Shown: positions 34,755 through 45,919, counted from the stretch's first letter. The stretch is DNA of 64,000 bases from Volutella citrinella (GCA_034401135.1 JAWZSP010000002.1:2666001-2730000), one strand, 5' to 3'. The notes: a model not told the origin generated them from the letters alone. Numbers and translations are program-made.

Positions 34755-36160
34755 AGGTGACAATGGTGGAAAAGCAATACTGTTACGTGCTATACCGGGA
34801 CAATGCGGGATTGACGCGAGGCCGTTTTCATACCCGATCATGAGGTGACAAGGCCTTTTTCTACAGACTACCTATGTAAGTAGTGCAGATGATGCCAATG
34901 GGCGCACCTGTGATAAAAATAGGACGCAGTTGTGCACGCCTCGGAGGCAGCGGCTATGCACTAGGCCACGGCGATGTGCAACCCGACTGCACTGCCTCTG
35001 TGGCAGGCGCCACTGGCAGCCACCGTGGTTTGCCATACTAGTAGTAGTTTGCACTCCGAACGAATACCAAACACACCAAATGTTACCTGTACTTTACTGG
35101 CAGTCAAGCAGTCAGTTCACCGTGATGCAGCAACCAATCGAGCCAGGCTACGTGCAGTGATGTGCAAATATACGGAGCAACCCTGTCGCCGTAGCGTTGG
35201 AGATGGCCACACTCGCCGGTCGGTCCCTGGCCACCTCGTATTTGCCATCAACGCATCTGTCCCTGCGGCGATGAATCAGCTTGCCTGGCACACGCAACGC
35301 AAGAGCTGTCTGCCATCCGGGCCCCCGGCGGCCTCGCGGATGGGCTGCGTCCTCTACCTGGATCACGGCCTCGACACCAAGGGTTTCAGCGATCGTCCGG
35401 AAACGATGAAGCATTGTGGGCTATTTGGGGAACTCTGGTGCATAATACGTGTTGGCGCCCACACAAAGGCCAAACACAAACACGACCCCATGCCGTGCTG
35501 TACGGATACCAGTTACAACATTGTACCGCCTGTCATTGAATATCACGGTGCACTGAAGGGACGCCCAGACACTTGGATCCACTAGCTTACGTCGCCCGTC
35601 CAGCCCGGGAGGCGCAGCACCCGTCCAAGCCGTCTCAGCGCGGCCCTGGTGCTTTCCATTGTGTTTCGCTGGACGACGCCCAACCAAGCGTCCCTTGGTT
35701 TGCTTGGCTCGCCTCCCAAGACAACGTTTGCCAATTTGACACCGCCGCCGCCGTCCATCTAACATTACGGCCCTCGTTTCGGGTGGGGGCCACCCTTGTC
35801 AGCCTCCAACCGCCAAAAAAAGAAATCTCCTAACCTTACCTTCTGGGACAGACAGGCGACGTCAGCCCCCCATGGCCATGTAAGTACTAATATGGAGCCC
35901 GTTTGCACGTCGCTCATGCCGACATTCATCACATTCACTTGTGCCGTCTCTGTTCATCTTCTTTCACTCGTTAATCTAGCTGGGCTTGCTGTAACTGCAG
36001 ATTTATCCGGTTAACAAAAAGGCGGGCGGAACAAACACTACAAGGCATTTCCTAAAGACCGTGGAGGGCTTTCTCTGGCTGGCTTGGCACTGCTCTCCTT
36101 TTCCTTCTTCCTATCTTGCTACTTCTTATATAATACCGAATCCGACGGAAAGAAGCCGTC
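34755..36160. other. Intergenic, upstream of the PLC-like gene
   Basis: 1.4 kb with no supportable gene. Near its right end a GTAAGT donor at 35880 and a TGTAACTGCAG acceptor ending at 36000 form a good 121-nt 5'-UTR intron candidate for the PLC-like gene. A TATATAAT stretch lies about 30 bp before that gene's start codon. Confidence 0.45.
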
Positions 36161-37255
36161 ATGATGCCTTCGTTTCGATCCCTGGCCATCGGTGCCTTTG
36201 CCGCCCTGATCGCCTCGGCCACCGCGATGCCCCAGTCTAGTTCCGGCTCGGGATCGTCATCGTCGTCCTCCAGCTGCAACAACTCCCCCGACCTCTGCAG
36301 CCGCAGCTACAACAACATCACACATCTCGGGGCCCACGGGAGCTCGTTTCTGAGAAGCGGCAAGGGAATCTCTCTGGCTGGCAACCAGCACTACAATGCC
36401 ACAGACGCCCTCGACGCGGGGGTGAGGCTCCTCCAGGCCCAGGTCCACAAGGAGAACGGCTCGCTCGTCCTCTGCCACACGACCTGCACGCTGATGGATG
36501 CCGGGCCGCTCGACGCCTGGCTGACTTCCATCCGCAGCTGGATGGACAAGAACAAGAACGACGTCGTCACCGTCCTGCTGGTCAACTCGGACAACGCCGC
36601 GGCCAGCGAGTTCGGCGCCGCGTTCAAGACGGCCGGCCTCGACGGCATGGCCTACTCCCCCACGGCCAAGGGCACCGCCAACAAGTGGCCGACCCTACAG
36701 TCCATGATTGACGACGGCAAGCGGCTTGTTGCCTTCGTCACCAACGTCAACGCCAGCACCGAGTCCCCTTACATCCTCCCCGAGTTCGACCACGTCTTCG
36801 AGACGCCATTCGAGGTCACGGAGTTGTCCGGCTTCAACTGCACCGTCGACCGCCCGTCCTCGCTCGGCTCGGCTTCTTCAGCCATCCAGGGCGGCCTCAT
36901 GGGCCTGGTGAACCACTTCAAGTACAAGACCATCCTGACCAACGCCTTCGTCCCGGACATTGACAACATCACCACCGTCAACGACCCGGGCACCCAGACG
37001 GGCAACATGGGCCTGCACCTGCAAGAGTGCCGCCAGAGTTTTGGCGTCGTGCCCACATTTGTCCTCGTTGACTTTTGGAACGAGGGCGGCGTCTTCGCGG
37101 CCGTGGACAAGATGAACGGCGTCCAGGGGTCCGGCCGCAAGAGCTTCGCTGCCGGAGACGCGGTCAAGGCTACGTCGATGGGCGTCAGCAGGCAGCAGAC
37201 TTATGGCACCGGCGCCATGCTTGCGTTTGTGGCTGCAGCTGTCCTGATGGTATAA
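36161..37255 (+). CDS. Secreted, probably GPI-anchored PLC-like phosphodiesterase
   Basis: A single exon of 364 residues. Residues 1-22 are a signal peptide ending near ATAMPQS. A Ser-rich linker follows, then a TIM-barrel domain of the PLC-like phosphodiesterase superfamily: YNNITHLGAHGSSF supplies the first catalytic-type His, and LLQAQVHKENGSLVLCHTTC matches the second conserved block. Further Cys residues suggest disulfide bonds, and several Asn-X-Ser/Thr sites suggest glycosylation. The last 16 residues are hydrophobic, as in a GPI-attachment signal. So the product is probably anchored at the plasma membrane or wall. The true substrate in this fungal group is not established. Start could be Met1 or Met2. 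Confidence 0.86.
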   Translation: MMPSFRSLAIGAFAALIASATAMPQSSSGSGSSSSSSSCNNSPDLCSRSYNNITHLGAHGSSFLRSGKGISLAGNQHYNATDALDAGVRLLQAQVHKENGSLVLCHTTCTLMDAGPLDAWLTSIRSWMDKNKNDVVTVLLVNSDNAAASEFGAAFKTAGLDGMAYSPTAKGTANKWPTLQSMIDDGKRLVAFVTNVNASTESPYILPEFDHVFETPFEVTELSGFNCTVDRPSSLGSASSAIQGGLMGLVNHFKYKTILTNAFVPDIDNITTVNDPGTQTGNMGLHLQECRQSFGVVPTFVLVDFWNEGGVFAAVDKMNGVQGSGRKSFAAGDAVKATSMGVSRQQTYGTGAMLAFVAAAVLMV

Positions 37256-37821
37256 AATGGCAGCAGGGGCATTCCCTTGAGTCTTCTTCACACATTCACT
37301 TTTCTCTTTCAACCTCTAGGCAGTCTTGCCAACATCATCCATGTAATCACCCAGGGTTCGGGGCATTCCACTTTAGCGAGGCGTTTTTTGCAGCACAGCT
37401 CTCACAGGGGGCCATATGAAATTGGAACTACAGCAAATATGGAGTTTGGAATAACTAGAGCTGAATGGCTATTCAGCACATGTAGTCAGAAGATACAGAC
37501 TATCTCTGTGACTCCGAGATATGGGTCGTCTTTGAATAGAATTGGGGACCCAAATAAACAGACTTCCAACCGAGCTGATATCCTGAAAAAATCGACCAAC
37601 AGCAATTGTTGATCATCATGTTCACGCACTGTTGGGGAGAGCAGTTGCTGGGCTGTGCAGTATCTCGGTGGTGGTGATGGCAGCGTTAGTGTCGCCCCGC
37701 CAATCGGCTCCATTCGGCCATGACGCAAATAAATCACCTCCTCATGCACACAAGGTCTCTCTCAGTCAACTCACCAAAAATTGGATTGCACAAGGCCACC
37801 CAGACGCCGCACATATCCGCC
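37256..37821. other. Intergenic
   Basis: 566 bp between the PLC-like gene and the ECM15-like gene, both plus strand. Nothing recognised. Confidence 0.6.
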
Positions 37822-38413
37822 ATGGACTACTCCAGCTTGCCTACCCCGTCGTCCTGCTACGTCGACTTCTGCCTCCTCCCTGTGAGTCTCCGTCTCTCCG
37901 GCGCCGGCCCTTGCAGAGTCCAACAGCGAGCATCGATGGCGCCCACGAAGCGTCGATGACTGACCGGCCTCAGATCGGGACGGGAACCACGTCTGTGGCC
38001 TCGGAGATTGCAGAGGTCCAGAAGGTCCTGCAGGCGAGTGGCCTCAAGTACACGCTGCACTCAGCAGGCACCACGGTTGGTGAGTCGTCCGGCCCCCCTC
38101 GCAGCTCTCCTCGTCTCGGTGCCGTGTGCCCCGGGTGAGTGAGCCTAATTGCAAGACGTTGACCGGCGCGCAGAGGGATCGTGGGACGAGGTCATGGCGG
38201 CCGTCGGCAAGGCGCATGCGGTGCTACATCAGCGCGGCGTGGTGAGGATCCAGTCGTCCATGAGGGCTGGCAGCCGGTGAGTTGTTTGTTCCCCTGCATG
38301 CTCGTAAGTTCCCCGGGCTGACGATACTCCGTTGAAGCACGGATAAGAAGCAGACGGCGGAGGAAAAGGTCAAGCGGGTCGAGGGACTGCTGGCCGCCGA
38401 CGAGTCCAAGTAG
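37822..38413 (+). CDS. ECM15 / UPF0045 (MTH1187-YkoF family) small protein
   Basis: Four short exons (37822-37881, 37974-38079, 38174-38276, 38338-38413) give 114 residues. The pattern CYVDFCLLPIGTGTTSVASE, then LQASGLKYTLHSAGTTVEGS, then MAAVGKAHAVLHQRGVVRIQ matches the MTH1187/YkoF family, a ferredoxin-like fold that forms tetramers. Yeast Ecm15 belongs here; YkoF relatives bind thiamine precursors, but whether this one does is unknown. Introns are 92, 94 and 61 nt, so over 40 percent of the gene is intron. Part of exon 4 (DKKQTAEEKVKRVEGLL) is a charged terminal helix. Confidence 0.87.
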
Positions 38414-41028
38414 CAATATATACAGCCCTACCTTACACATATACGGATACACGGATACAAAATCCATGGACTATCTCTGTAGGTTGACCGATGGCTGCCC
38501 GGAGAATATCAAGTGGAAATTAATACCCGGTCCTCGTCAAGTCGCCAGCCTCAGTTACACAACGACACCTTCCAGGCCGCGTCGACGGCCGGTGATCCGT
38601 AGCAACATCGGTCCGTCCGCACCCCATCGACGGACCCGTTGCCCAGGCCCGACTTCGCTCGACGGCAACCCCCCCTCTCCTCCCGGCTGGTCAGTGTGTA
38701 ATTCCGTGTGTCATCTCGACTCCACAAATCTGGGGAACGCGAGGATGTTCGTGATGGGAAGATGGAGTCATAGTCAGTCAGTCATACGGCATCAGCAGGC
38801 TCCCGGTTGCGAGCTTGGGCTCCATTGCATTATTGTGCCGGCTGGGCCCGATTACCGGTGCGCGTGCCGTATCCCAGCCCCGGGGCCCCGGATTTCTAAG
38901 AGCTACAGGGCCGGCGAGGTACAGTCACGCACTGACAACTGATGAGGGTTGGTGATGGTGTGCATACTTGCATAGGACTGTAGTTGTAGTCGTCGTCGTA
39001 GTAGTTGTGCTCTCGGGACAGCTATTGATTGGCTCCGGGAATGGCTATCTGGCGAAAGAAGGCCGACTTGGGCGTGGGGGTGTGACACCTGTAGTCAATA
39101 ATTAGGCTAGAGGCAGCTTGCTCTGGTGTGCTACTACATACAGCATTTCGTATGTCGAGTGTCCGGGGAGTTGCAAGTCCACGGCCGAGACGGTCACGGA
39201 TCAATGTGCATCGACAGACGGATTCAGGCCCTGTGATGATGGCCTGCCCGTCAACCGGCATGGCCGGCCAACGAGACGGCTGCCGCTATGGGCAATGCCA
39301 TGGCTGAGCCGCATTGCAATCCCACGCATTTCCCATTGGCATCGGACATGGATTTCCAGCCTGCACCTGCCTTTGTCCATCCCAACCTATCAGGGAGGAT
39401 GCAAAAGCGAGGCGACCAGAGCATGCAGTGCTATCTTTGGGTGTCATGACCCGCTGCACTGCGCCGGAGTACCATCACCACCACCCACTGGCGCGCTACA
39501 GCGCAGCACCTTAGGTACAAGCTACAGCACCCAAGGACCGAGGTATCCTAAGGTATTCCTACTACCCTTGGCTTAGTACCGCATGCATCCCACAATCTCA
39601 AGATCCATGGGCACGCCAGGGCCTCACGAACCGTCCTGGGTCCCCCCCCTCCCCTGCCGCAGCATTTTCCGAGCAGTCACTTCCCGTGACATCGCCCTCT
39701 CTGGCCTCCTTTTTCTGCCTGCGCACGAGGTTTGGACTGTGGGACCGGCACCGTTCCCGGTCGTGGCGGGAGGCTGCCCGCCTGTGGCGCTTGTACCACC
39801 CAGCTCTCTTCTGCCGCGCCGCTCTGGGCACCTAACCCGCTGTTCAGAGTCCGGTGCGCCTCACCAGCGCCGCCGCCTTCGGGCCCGATTCCTGTTTGTC
39901 ACTGATCCACGGGCGGCGGCAATCTTGGGCAAAAAAACCACGTTTGCTCGGGGGCCTTTGCATCGCGCTTTCTTTTCTTGTGGAAGCTTCTCCTCCACGC
40001 CGGACCGGACCGGCGCCGCCACGAGTCGCGAGGCGTCGATCCGGGTCTTTTTTGTCTTTTGTCCCTGAGGGTGTCTTAACACGTTAGCAGCACATTAGGG
40101 AGGAGGGGGGCCTCGGCTTACTACTCCAGACTCAGTAAGAGTTTGGTCCCCCCGATCAGATCTGGCTTGGCATGGTCGCCAGTCTGGGCCCGTTGCGGCA
40201 AAAACACCACGGGGGTCCGGTGCCGGGGTGGGTTGGCTGCGGCGGCGATGACTTCAACGTCCGCGGGCCGGCCCATTCGTCGATAAACCTTCCCAACACG
40301 GCTTCATGAAGCGGCCATCTCTTAAGATACTGTATTTGGTCTTTGATGGCATATGGTCTTGGCAGTTGTTTCATTTCACTATTTCGCAACACCCCCTCAT
40401 CTACTAGGGCTTGACAAATGTCTCGCCAAGAAGGTGGTCATTGAGGGCCGTCGCAGAGATCAACCCCATCTCGCAGTTTCTTGGCCAAGCCACAAATGAC
40501 CATGGCCCATAGTTGCTCGGAGAATGTTCCCGAGGCTGGCCTGCCCAGCTTCTGGCAAGTATCGCGCATGTCCGATGGAGTTGAGCGCCCACGATGCGAG
40601 TCTCGGCCCTTCTTCTGCGTGCAGAGCCGATGGCCCACCCTTCGCTCAATGTGGAAAGGCCCAGGAACACGCCCATTAGATCATCAGTGTTCCATTGCTG
40701 CACGCCCTGGCCACTCTGTTGCCTCTTGGGGTAGACCTGCTGTCGCAGGGCGTTGTCTGTCACAGTCGGTGTAAGTGACCTGCGTGCCAAGTTGCACGTG
40801 GTGACTCCCTTGTGGCAATGTTTCTTTCAACGTCGTGCGTAGCTTCCCAGTGGTTTCTTTCAATGAAAATAAGTGTTGATTCCTTTTGTGAACGAGAGCC
40901 GTGTCTAAATCTAACCAGAAAAAAACGTGAAAGCTCTTCTTTCCCTTCCAAACTTGGATCCTTGGGTATTCCGTCTTCCTTCGTAAATCATGTAAACGCA
41001 TACTTGTTTGCACCAAAACATAGGGAAT
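38414..41028. other. Gene-poor tract with a frame-broken relic
   Basis: 2.6 kb with no intact gene. Short CCTAAGG/CCTTAGG words occur near 39505-39555. A protein-like relic on the minus strand lies at 40260-40640 (see its own entry). Confidence 0.5.
40260..40640 (-). pseudogene. Possible decayed coding relic, family unknown
   Basis: Reading the minus strand downward, protein-like sequence runs in one frame as FSEQLWAMVICGLAKKLRDG and VDLCDGP to a stop at 40438. It then seems to continue in a second frame as LNDHLLGETF and in a third as CQALVDEGVLRNSEMKQLPR, then DQIQYLKRWPLHEAVLGRF. Three abutting segments in three frames on one strand suggest a gene broken by small indels. Introns are less likely because no donor or acceptor sits at the joints. 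I do not recognise the family, and chance cannot be excluded. Confidence 0.3.
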
Positions 41029-42825
41029 CTAGTCTTCAATGCCCGTCATAACCATCTTGGTCACCAGGAACTCATCGATGCCGTACTTGCTACCCTCACG
41101 ACCGAAGCCACTCTGCTTGATACCGCCAAAGGGAGCAACAGGGTCGCTCAGGACGCCTAGTGCACCATTTTGTTAGCCGCGTCCCAACAGTGTCTGCCTA
41201 GGTTTCAACAAAATGATCACTTACCAACGTTTACGCCGACCATTCCCACCTCCAGAGCCTCGGCCACCCGGTAGCATCGGTTGACGTCCTTGCTGTAAAA
41301 GTAACCTCCTAGTCCCACCTCGGTGTCGTTGGCGAGCCGAACCACCTCCTCCTCGGTGTCAAAGGGGAAGAAGGCGGCAACTGGGCCAAAAGTCTCTTCG
41401 GTGCAGATCTTCATACCGGGCTTCATATCCGCGAGCACCGTCAGATCAAAGAAGTTGGGGCCGAGCTCCGGCAGGCGGGCGCCGCCGTGCAGTAGGCGCG
41501 CCCCCTTGGAGACGGCGTCTTGGACGTGCTCCTCCACCTTTGAAACGGCGCGTCCGTGGATGAGCGGGCCATGGGTCGTCTTTTCGCCAAATCCATCGCC
41601 AATGACAAACGTCTTGACAACGGCAATGACCATCTCAATGTACTTCTCATAGACGCTGCGGTGCACGAAGATGCGGTTGGCACAGACGCAGGTCTGGCCC
41701 GAGTTGCGGAACTTGCAGGCCATCAGGCCCTTTACGGCAGACTCGAGGTTGGCGTCCTCGAAAACAATAAAGGGGGCATTGCCGCCGAGCTCGAAGGAGA
41801 GCTTCTTGATGGTCGATGACGACTGGTTCATGAGGATTCGGCCGACGCCAGTCGATCCGGTAAAGGAGACCTTCTTGACCGAAGGGTGCGTGGTCATGAC
41901 CTTGCCGACCTCGACAGTGTTGTCCAGGGCGGTGATGACGTTGACGACACCTGCTGGGATGCCGGCGCGATGAGCCAGCTCGGCCAGAGCCAGAGCAGTC
42001 AGTGGCGCCTCGGCCGGGGCCTTGACGACGACGGTGCAGCCAGCCGCGAGGGCCGGACCGGCCTTGCGAGTGATCATGGCGGCGGGGAAGTTCCACGGGC
42101 AGATGAGGCCGCACACGCCCACGGGCTGCTTCAGCGTCATGAGGCGGCATGTCGGGTTGCTGGCCTCAAAGGTCTCGCCGTAGATTCGGGGCGACTCCTC
42201 AGAGAACCACTCGAAGAAGTTGGCCGCGTACACGGCCTCCCCCTTGGCGTCGGCAAACGACTTTCCGTTCTCGAGCGTGATAAGGCGTGCAATGTCGTCG
42301 GCATTCTCAATCATGAGGTCGTACCAGCGTCGCAGGAAGCGGGCACGCACTCGCGCCGGCGTCTTGCGGTACGACGCGAAGGCGGCATCGGCGGCGGCGA
42401 TGGCAGCCTCGGTGTCGCTGCCGTCAAACTCAGGGCACTGGGCCAGCTCGTCCGAGGTGGAGGGATCTGCAGCGCGACGGAAAGAGCCATGTATTAGCGA
42501 CTGGGGTCAAGAGCTGCTAGTTGGTAGGGGTCGGTGATGGTGGTGTTGGGGGGTTTGCTTGATTGTTGGTCCCGTGGCACAGAGGGGGATGGAGGCATGT
42601 CGCTTACTGTGGACGGCGAAGGCCTTGCCGGACTTTGCGGGAACCCATTGGCCGTTGACGTAGCAGGCCGTCTTGAGCAGCGTAGGGTCGTTGAGCTGCC
42701 AACGGGGGGTTTCGGTGTTAGTTGGGAGATAACTCGGCGGAGGAGGCGAGCGAGGGTAGCACCAGACAAGGAACCCATCCTGGTCTGGCAATGCGCGTAC
42801 GTACCTTGAAGGTTGGCTGAGCCAT
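41029..42825 (-). CDS. Succinate-semialdehyde dehydrogenase (GABA degradation)
   Basis: Oxidises succinic semialdehyde to succinate with NAD(P), the last step of the GABA shunt (yeast UGA2, bacterial gabD). Exons 42825-42805, 42695-42608, 42466-41225 and 41156-41029 give 492 residues. Aldehyde dehydrogenase motifs are clear: [30 protein letters not shown], the general-base Glu262 in FELGGNAPF, and the nucleophile Cys296 in [11 protein letters not shown]. The end [20 protein letters not shown] is typical of succinate-semialdehyde dehydrogenases. No mitochondrial targeting sequence is visible, so a cytosolic site is likely. It is divergent from GABA transaminase, with a TATAATA 133 bp before its start. 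Confidence 0.93.
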
Positions 42826-42957
42826 TGCGAGAGCTGTCGGCGTGCGTGCGTTCACGGTGTTGTTGACTTGGGCAATGGGAGAGAAGCGATCTTTGGGGGA
42901 ACTTGCAAAGTGGCGAGCCTCTTCCCTGAGTGCGAGGCCTGGGTTGGTGTTGGAGCT

Positions 42958-42964
42958 TATTATA
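42958..42964 (-). promoter_or_regulatory. TATA-like box of SSADH
   Basis: TATAATA on the minus strand, 133 bp before the SSADH start. The same 7-mer occurs at a similar distance before GABA transaminase. Confidence 0.45.
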
Positions 42965-43211
42965 TTCAGTTGTATCTAGACTTTACACTTTGCTGGCCCA
43001 ATCCACGGCGAGCTTCCGAGCACTTCTTTGCCAGACCGGCACGCTCTGACAGAAAGAAGACTAACGAATTGATAATACGGCCGAGAAAGACACTTGGCTA
43101 CCGCATCGTCAGCCTGAGGGCAGAGGCAGGAACGGGATCAAACCGGCACAGCAAAGGCGGGTTTTGGGGCTGGGCCAAATTTCGTCTCCGGAGCTCGGTG
43201 ACGTCGTGATG

Positions 43212-43224
43212 CCGCCCACGGCGG
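43212..43224. promoter_or_regulatory. Inverted CGG pair, candidate Zn2Cys6 factor site
   Basis: CCGCCCACGGCGG is a CCG-N7-CGG inverted repeat followed by AGAATT. Zn2Cys6 dimers bind such paired triplets, and yeast Uga3 acts through a CCG/CGG-type site at GABA genes. Factor and function here are inferred. Confidence 0.35.
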
Positions 43225-43524
43225 AGAATTGATGCCGGTCCAGGCGATGAGAAGTCGCCGGGCCGGCTTTGGGAGGGGTACGCCCAGCGAAGGGAAGGCC
43301 CAGCCAGCAGGTACGGAGGGGGTTGGGCCTAAGGGATGGGGGGGTCGTTGGGGAGAATCTGGGTGTGTCACACGCGGGCATCTGGCACCAATAGTGCAAG
43401 GTGGCTGTCTCGTAGCACTGGGGATCTGGTGGGGGACGGCGGAGCAGAGAGGAGAGATCTCTGGTGGGCATGTGAGGGGGTGGATGGACTGCACTGGTCG
43501 GCCAAGCGTGCCTACCAGCTAGTA

Positions 43525-43542
43525 CCTACCTCATGAGGTAGG
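43525..43542. repeat. 18-bp perfect palindrome
   Basis: CCTACCTCATGAGGTAGG is its own reverse complement. It lies in the GABA-pair promoter, about 780 bp before the transaminase start. Confidence 0.7.
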
Positions 43543-44202
43543 GTAACTTCATAGCGTGGACACCCCGGCGCCTTGGGGCAGTTTGCGAGCCCATGACTGA
43601 CCGATGCTCTTACCTTACGAAGTTACACCCAGCTTGAACTGAAGGTGAGGAAGGGCATTGGTGGTTCCTCGTGCTCAGGCGACCAGCATGCCTGCAGGGC
43701 AGCTACCAGGTGGTCGTTGGTAGCTTCCCCGCTAGGAGATTGGGACGCCACAGGCCGGTACTGCGATTATGCAGGCCCTATTCATAGCCGTCCAAGTACC
43801 GTGGCCAGCCCCCGTCATCGGCTGCCCCGCGGAACCGCCGTCGGCCAAGCTGGTAGGTACCTTACTTGTGGGCGGAAGGCGCTCTGGGCCTCATCTCCAT
43901 CTGTCGCCCACTGGCTGGGCCTCTGTCATGGCAAGGCCCCTCCCCCTCCGGCTGCGTCCCGGTCGTCATGTCTCCGGCCCCACGAAGAGGCGAGCCGCAT
44001 CCACGGGGTTATCCTCCAACGGCCCCTACGGCGCTGTCCGGTACGTGCCATGGTACCTCGGCCGCGTAGGGAGCCAGAGCAGCTCAACAAGTTTTTTGCG
44101 AGTATTCTCTGGTTTCGCCTCGCCCTCTTTTGCCTTTCCGCCTGGGTCTGGTCGGGTCTGGTCTGTCTTTGCCAAACTGGAGCTTGCTGGCCCTCGGTTT
44201 TC

Positions 44203-44209
44203 TATAATA
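44203..44209 (+). promoter_or_regulatory. TATA-like box of GABA transaminase
   Basis: TATAATA, 115 bp before the start codon, preceded by a T/C-rich stretch and followed by a C/T-rich leader. Confidence 0.45.
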
Positions 44210-44324
44210 GTTGCAGCTCCCCAGTTTGCCTCTTCTCTCTTCTTTTACTCCCCATCCCTATCTCACCTTCAGAGGAACACAGTCAGACATCGCAAGAAGA
44301 CTTCACCCCCCAAGCCTTGACACG

Positions 44325-45919
44325 ATGCCTGCCTTCGACGAAGCCCCCGTCACCACGGAGATCCCTGGACCCATCTCCAAGGCCTGCACCAAGCGACTCG
44401 ACTCGCTCTTTGATGCTCGTGCCGTGCACTTCGTTGTCGACTATGAGCGCAGCAACGGAAACTACATTGTCGATGTTGACGGCAACAAGTTCCTGGACGT
44501 GTAAGTCTTCCTTGCGCTTCATCAACCTGTCATGTCCAACCGAATCGGTCGGCTATGGCGGTTGCATCTCATCCGTTCAGCCACTGACAACCGAGCCTGC
44601 AGTTACGCCCAGATTGCCTCCATCCCCGTCGGCTACAACAACCAGACTCTTGTCGATGCCGCCAAGTCTCCCGAGATGATCTCGGCCCTGACCAACCGCC
44701 CTGCCATTGGCAACTTCCCCTCCCAGCAGTGGCTCGGCATCCTCCAGGACGGCCTCATGCGCGTCGCCCCCAAGGGCCACAAGTACATCTTCACTGCCCA
44801 GTCTGGCTCCGAGGCCAACGAGCTGGCCTACAAGGCCGCCTTCATGCTCTACACCCGCCGCAAGCGTGGTGAAGGCGTCGACTGGTCCGAGGAGGACCAG
44901 GCCTCGTGCCTCAACAACGCCAAGCCTGGCTCTCCTGAGCTCGCCATCATGAGCTTCCGCAACTCCTTCCACGGCCGTGGCTTCGGCTCCCTCTCCACCA
45001 CCCGCTCCAAGGCCGTCCACAAGCTTGATATTCCCAGCTTCAACTGGCCCCAGGCCACCTTCCCTGCCCTCAAGTACCCCCTTGACGTTCACACCGAGGA
45101 GAACAAGGCTGAGGAGGCTCGCTGCCTCGCCGAGGTCGAGGACCTCATCAAGAACTGGCACTGCCCCGTGGCTGGCCTCATCGTCGAGCCCATCCAGAGC
45201 GAGGGTGGTGACAACCACGCCTCTGCCTCCTTCTTCCAGGGCCTCCGCGACATCACTGCCAAGCACAACGTTGTTCTCATCGCCGACGAGGTCCAGACTG
45301 GCTTCGGTGCCACCGGATCCTTCTGGGGCCACGACCACTGGGAGCTCTCCAGCCCCCCCGACATCGTCACCTTCTCCAAGAAGGCCCAGACTGCCGGCTA
45401 CTTCTTCGGCAACGAGCAGCTGATTCCCGACAAGGCCTACCGCCAGTTCAACACCTGGATCGGCGACCCTGCTCGTGTCATCATGTGCAAGGCTGTCATC
45501 AAGGAGATCCTTGACAAGAACCTGGTCCAGCAGACCGCCCGCGTCGGCGGTGTCCTGTACACCGAGCTCGAGCGCCTTGCGGCCAAGTACCCCGAGCACA
45601 TCCAGAACCTCCGCGGCAAGAACCGAGGGTGAGATTCCACCGTTTCTGAGGTATCGCACACTTGAACGCTAACTCAATGTCCAGCCACTTCATTGCCTTC
45701 GACACCAAGGACCCCGCTGGCCTTGTCCGCTCCATGCGCCACATCGGTGTCAACATTGGCACTTGCGGCAAGCAGACTGTCCGCCTCCGCCCTATGCTCA
45801 TCTTCGAGGAGTCTCACGGTATGGTTCAATTCTAATCCTGCAGTCGTCAATATGTCGCTAACATGGCCACAGTCCCCATCCTCATCAACGCCTTCGACAA
45901 GGTCCTCGGCTCCCAGTAA
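44325..45919 (+). CDS. 4-aminobutyrate (GABA) aminotransferase
   Basis: Transfers the amino group of GABA to 2-oxoglutarate, giving succinic semialdehyde and glutamate, with pyridoxal phosphate (yeast UGA1, Aspergillus gatA). Exons 44325-44500, 44603-45628, 45685-45818 and 45873-45919 give 460 residues. Class III aminotransferase motifs are present: FTAQSGSEANELAYKAAF, SFRNSFHGRGFGSLSTTRSK, LIADEVQTGFGATG, and the cofactor-binding lysine at Lys318 or Lys319 in TFSKKAQTAGYFF. GLIVEPIQSEGGDNHAS is typical of the eukaryotic GABA enzyme. No targeting sequence is evident, so the cytosol is likely, as in yeast. Its product is the substrate of the adjacent divergent dehydrogenase. Codon bias is very strong (C-ending codons), which suggests high expression. 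Confidence 0.95.

Larger units (their letters stand above)
42826..44324. promoter_or_regulatory. Divergent promoter of the GABA pair
   Basis: 1.5 kb between the start codons of SSADH (-) and GABA transaminase (+). It contains a TATAATA near each gene, an inverted CCG-N7-CGG pair (43212-43224) and an 18-bp palindrome (43525-43542). Open frames in it look spurious. Confidence 0.5.

Noticed and set aside
39583..40068. 161-codon open frame in the 38.4-41.0 kb tract
   Set aside because: Pro/Arg/Ser-rich, no domain, and overlapping frames of similar length occur on the other strand.
44577..45659. 360-codon frame antisense to GABA transaminase
   Set aside because: Leu/Val/Gly-rich mirror of a strongly biased coding sequence, not a separate gene.
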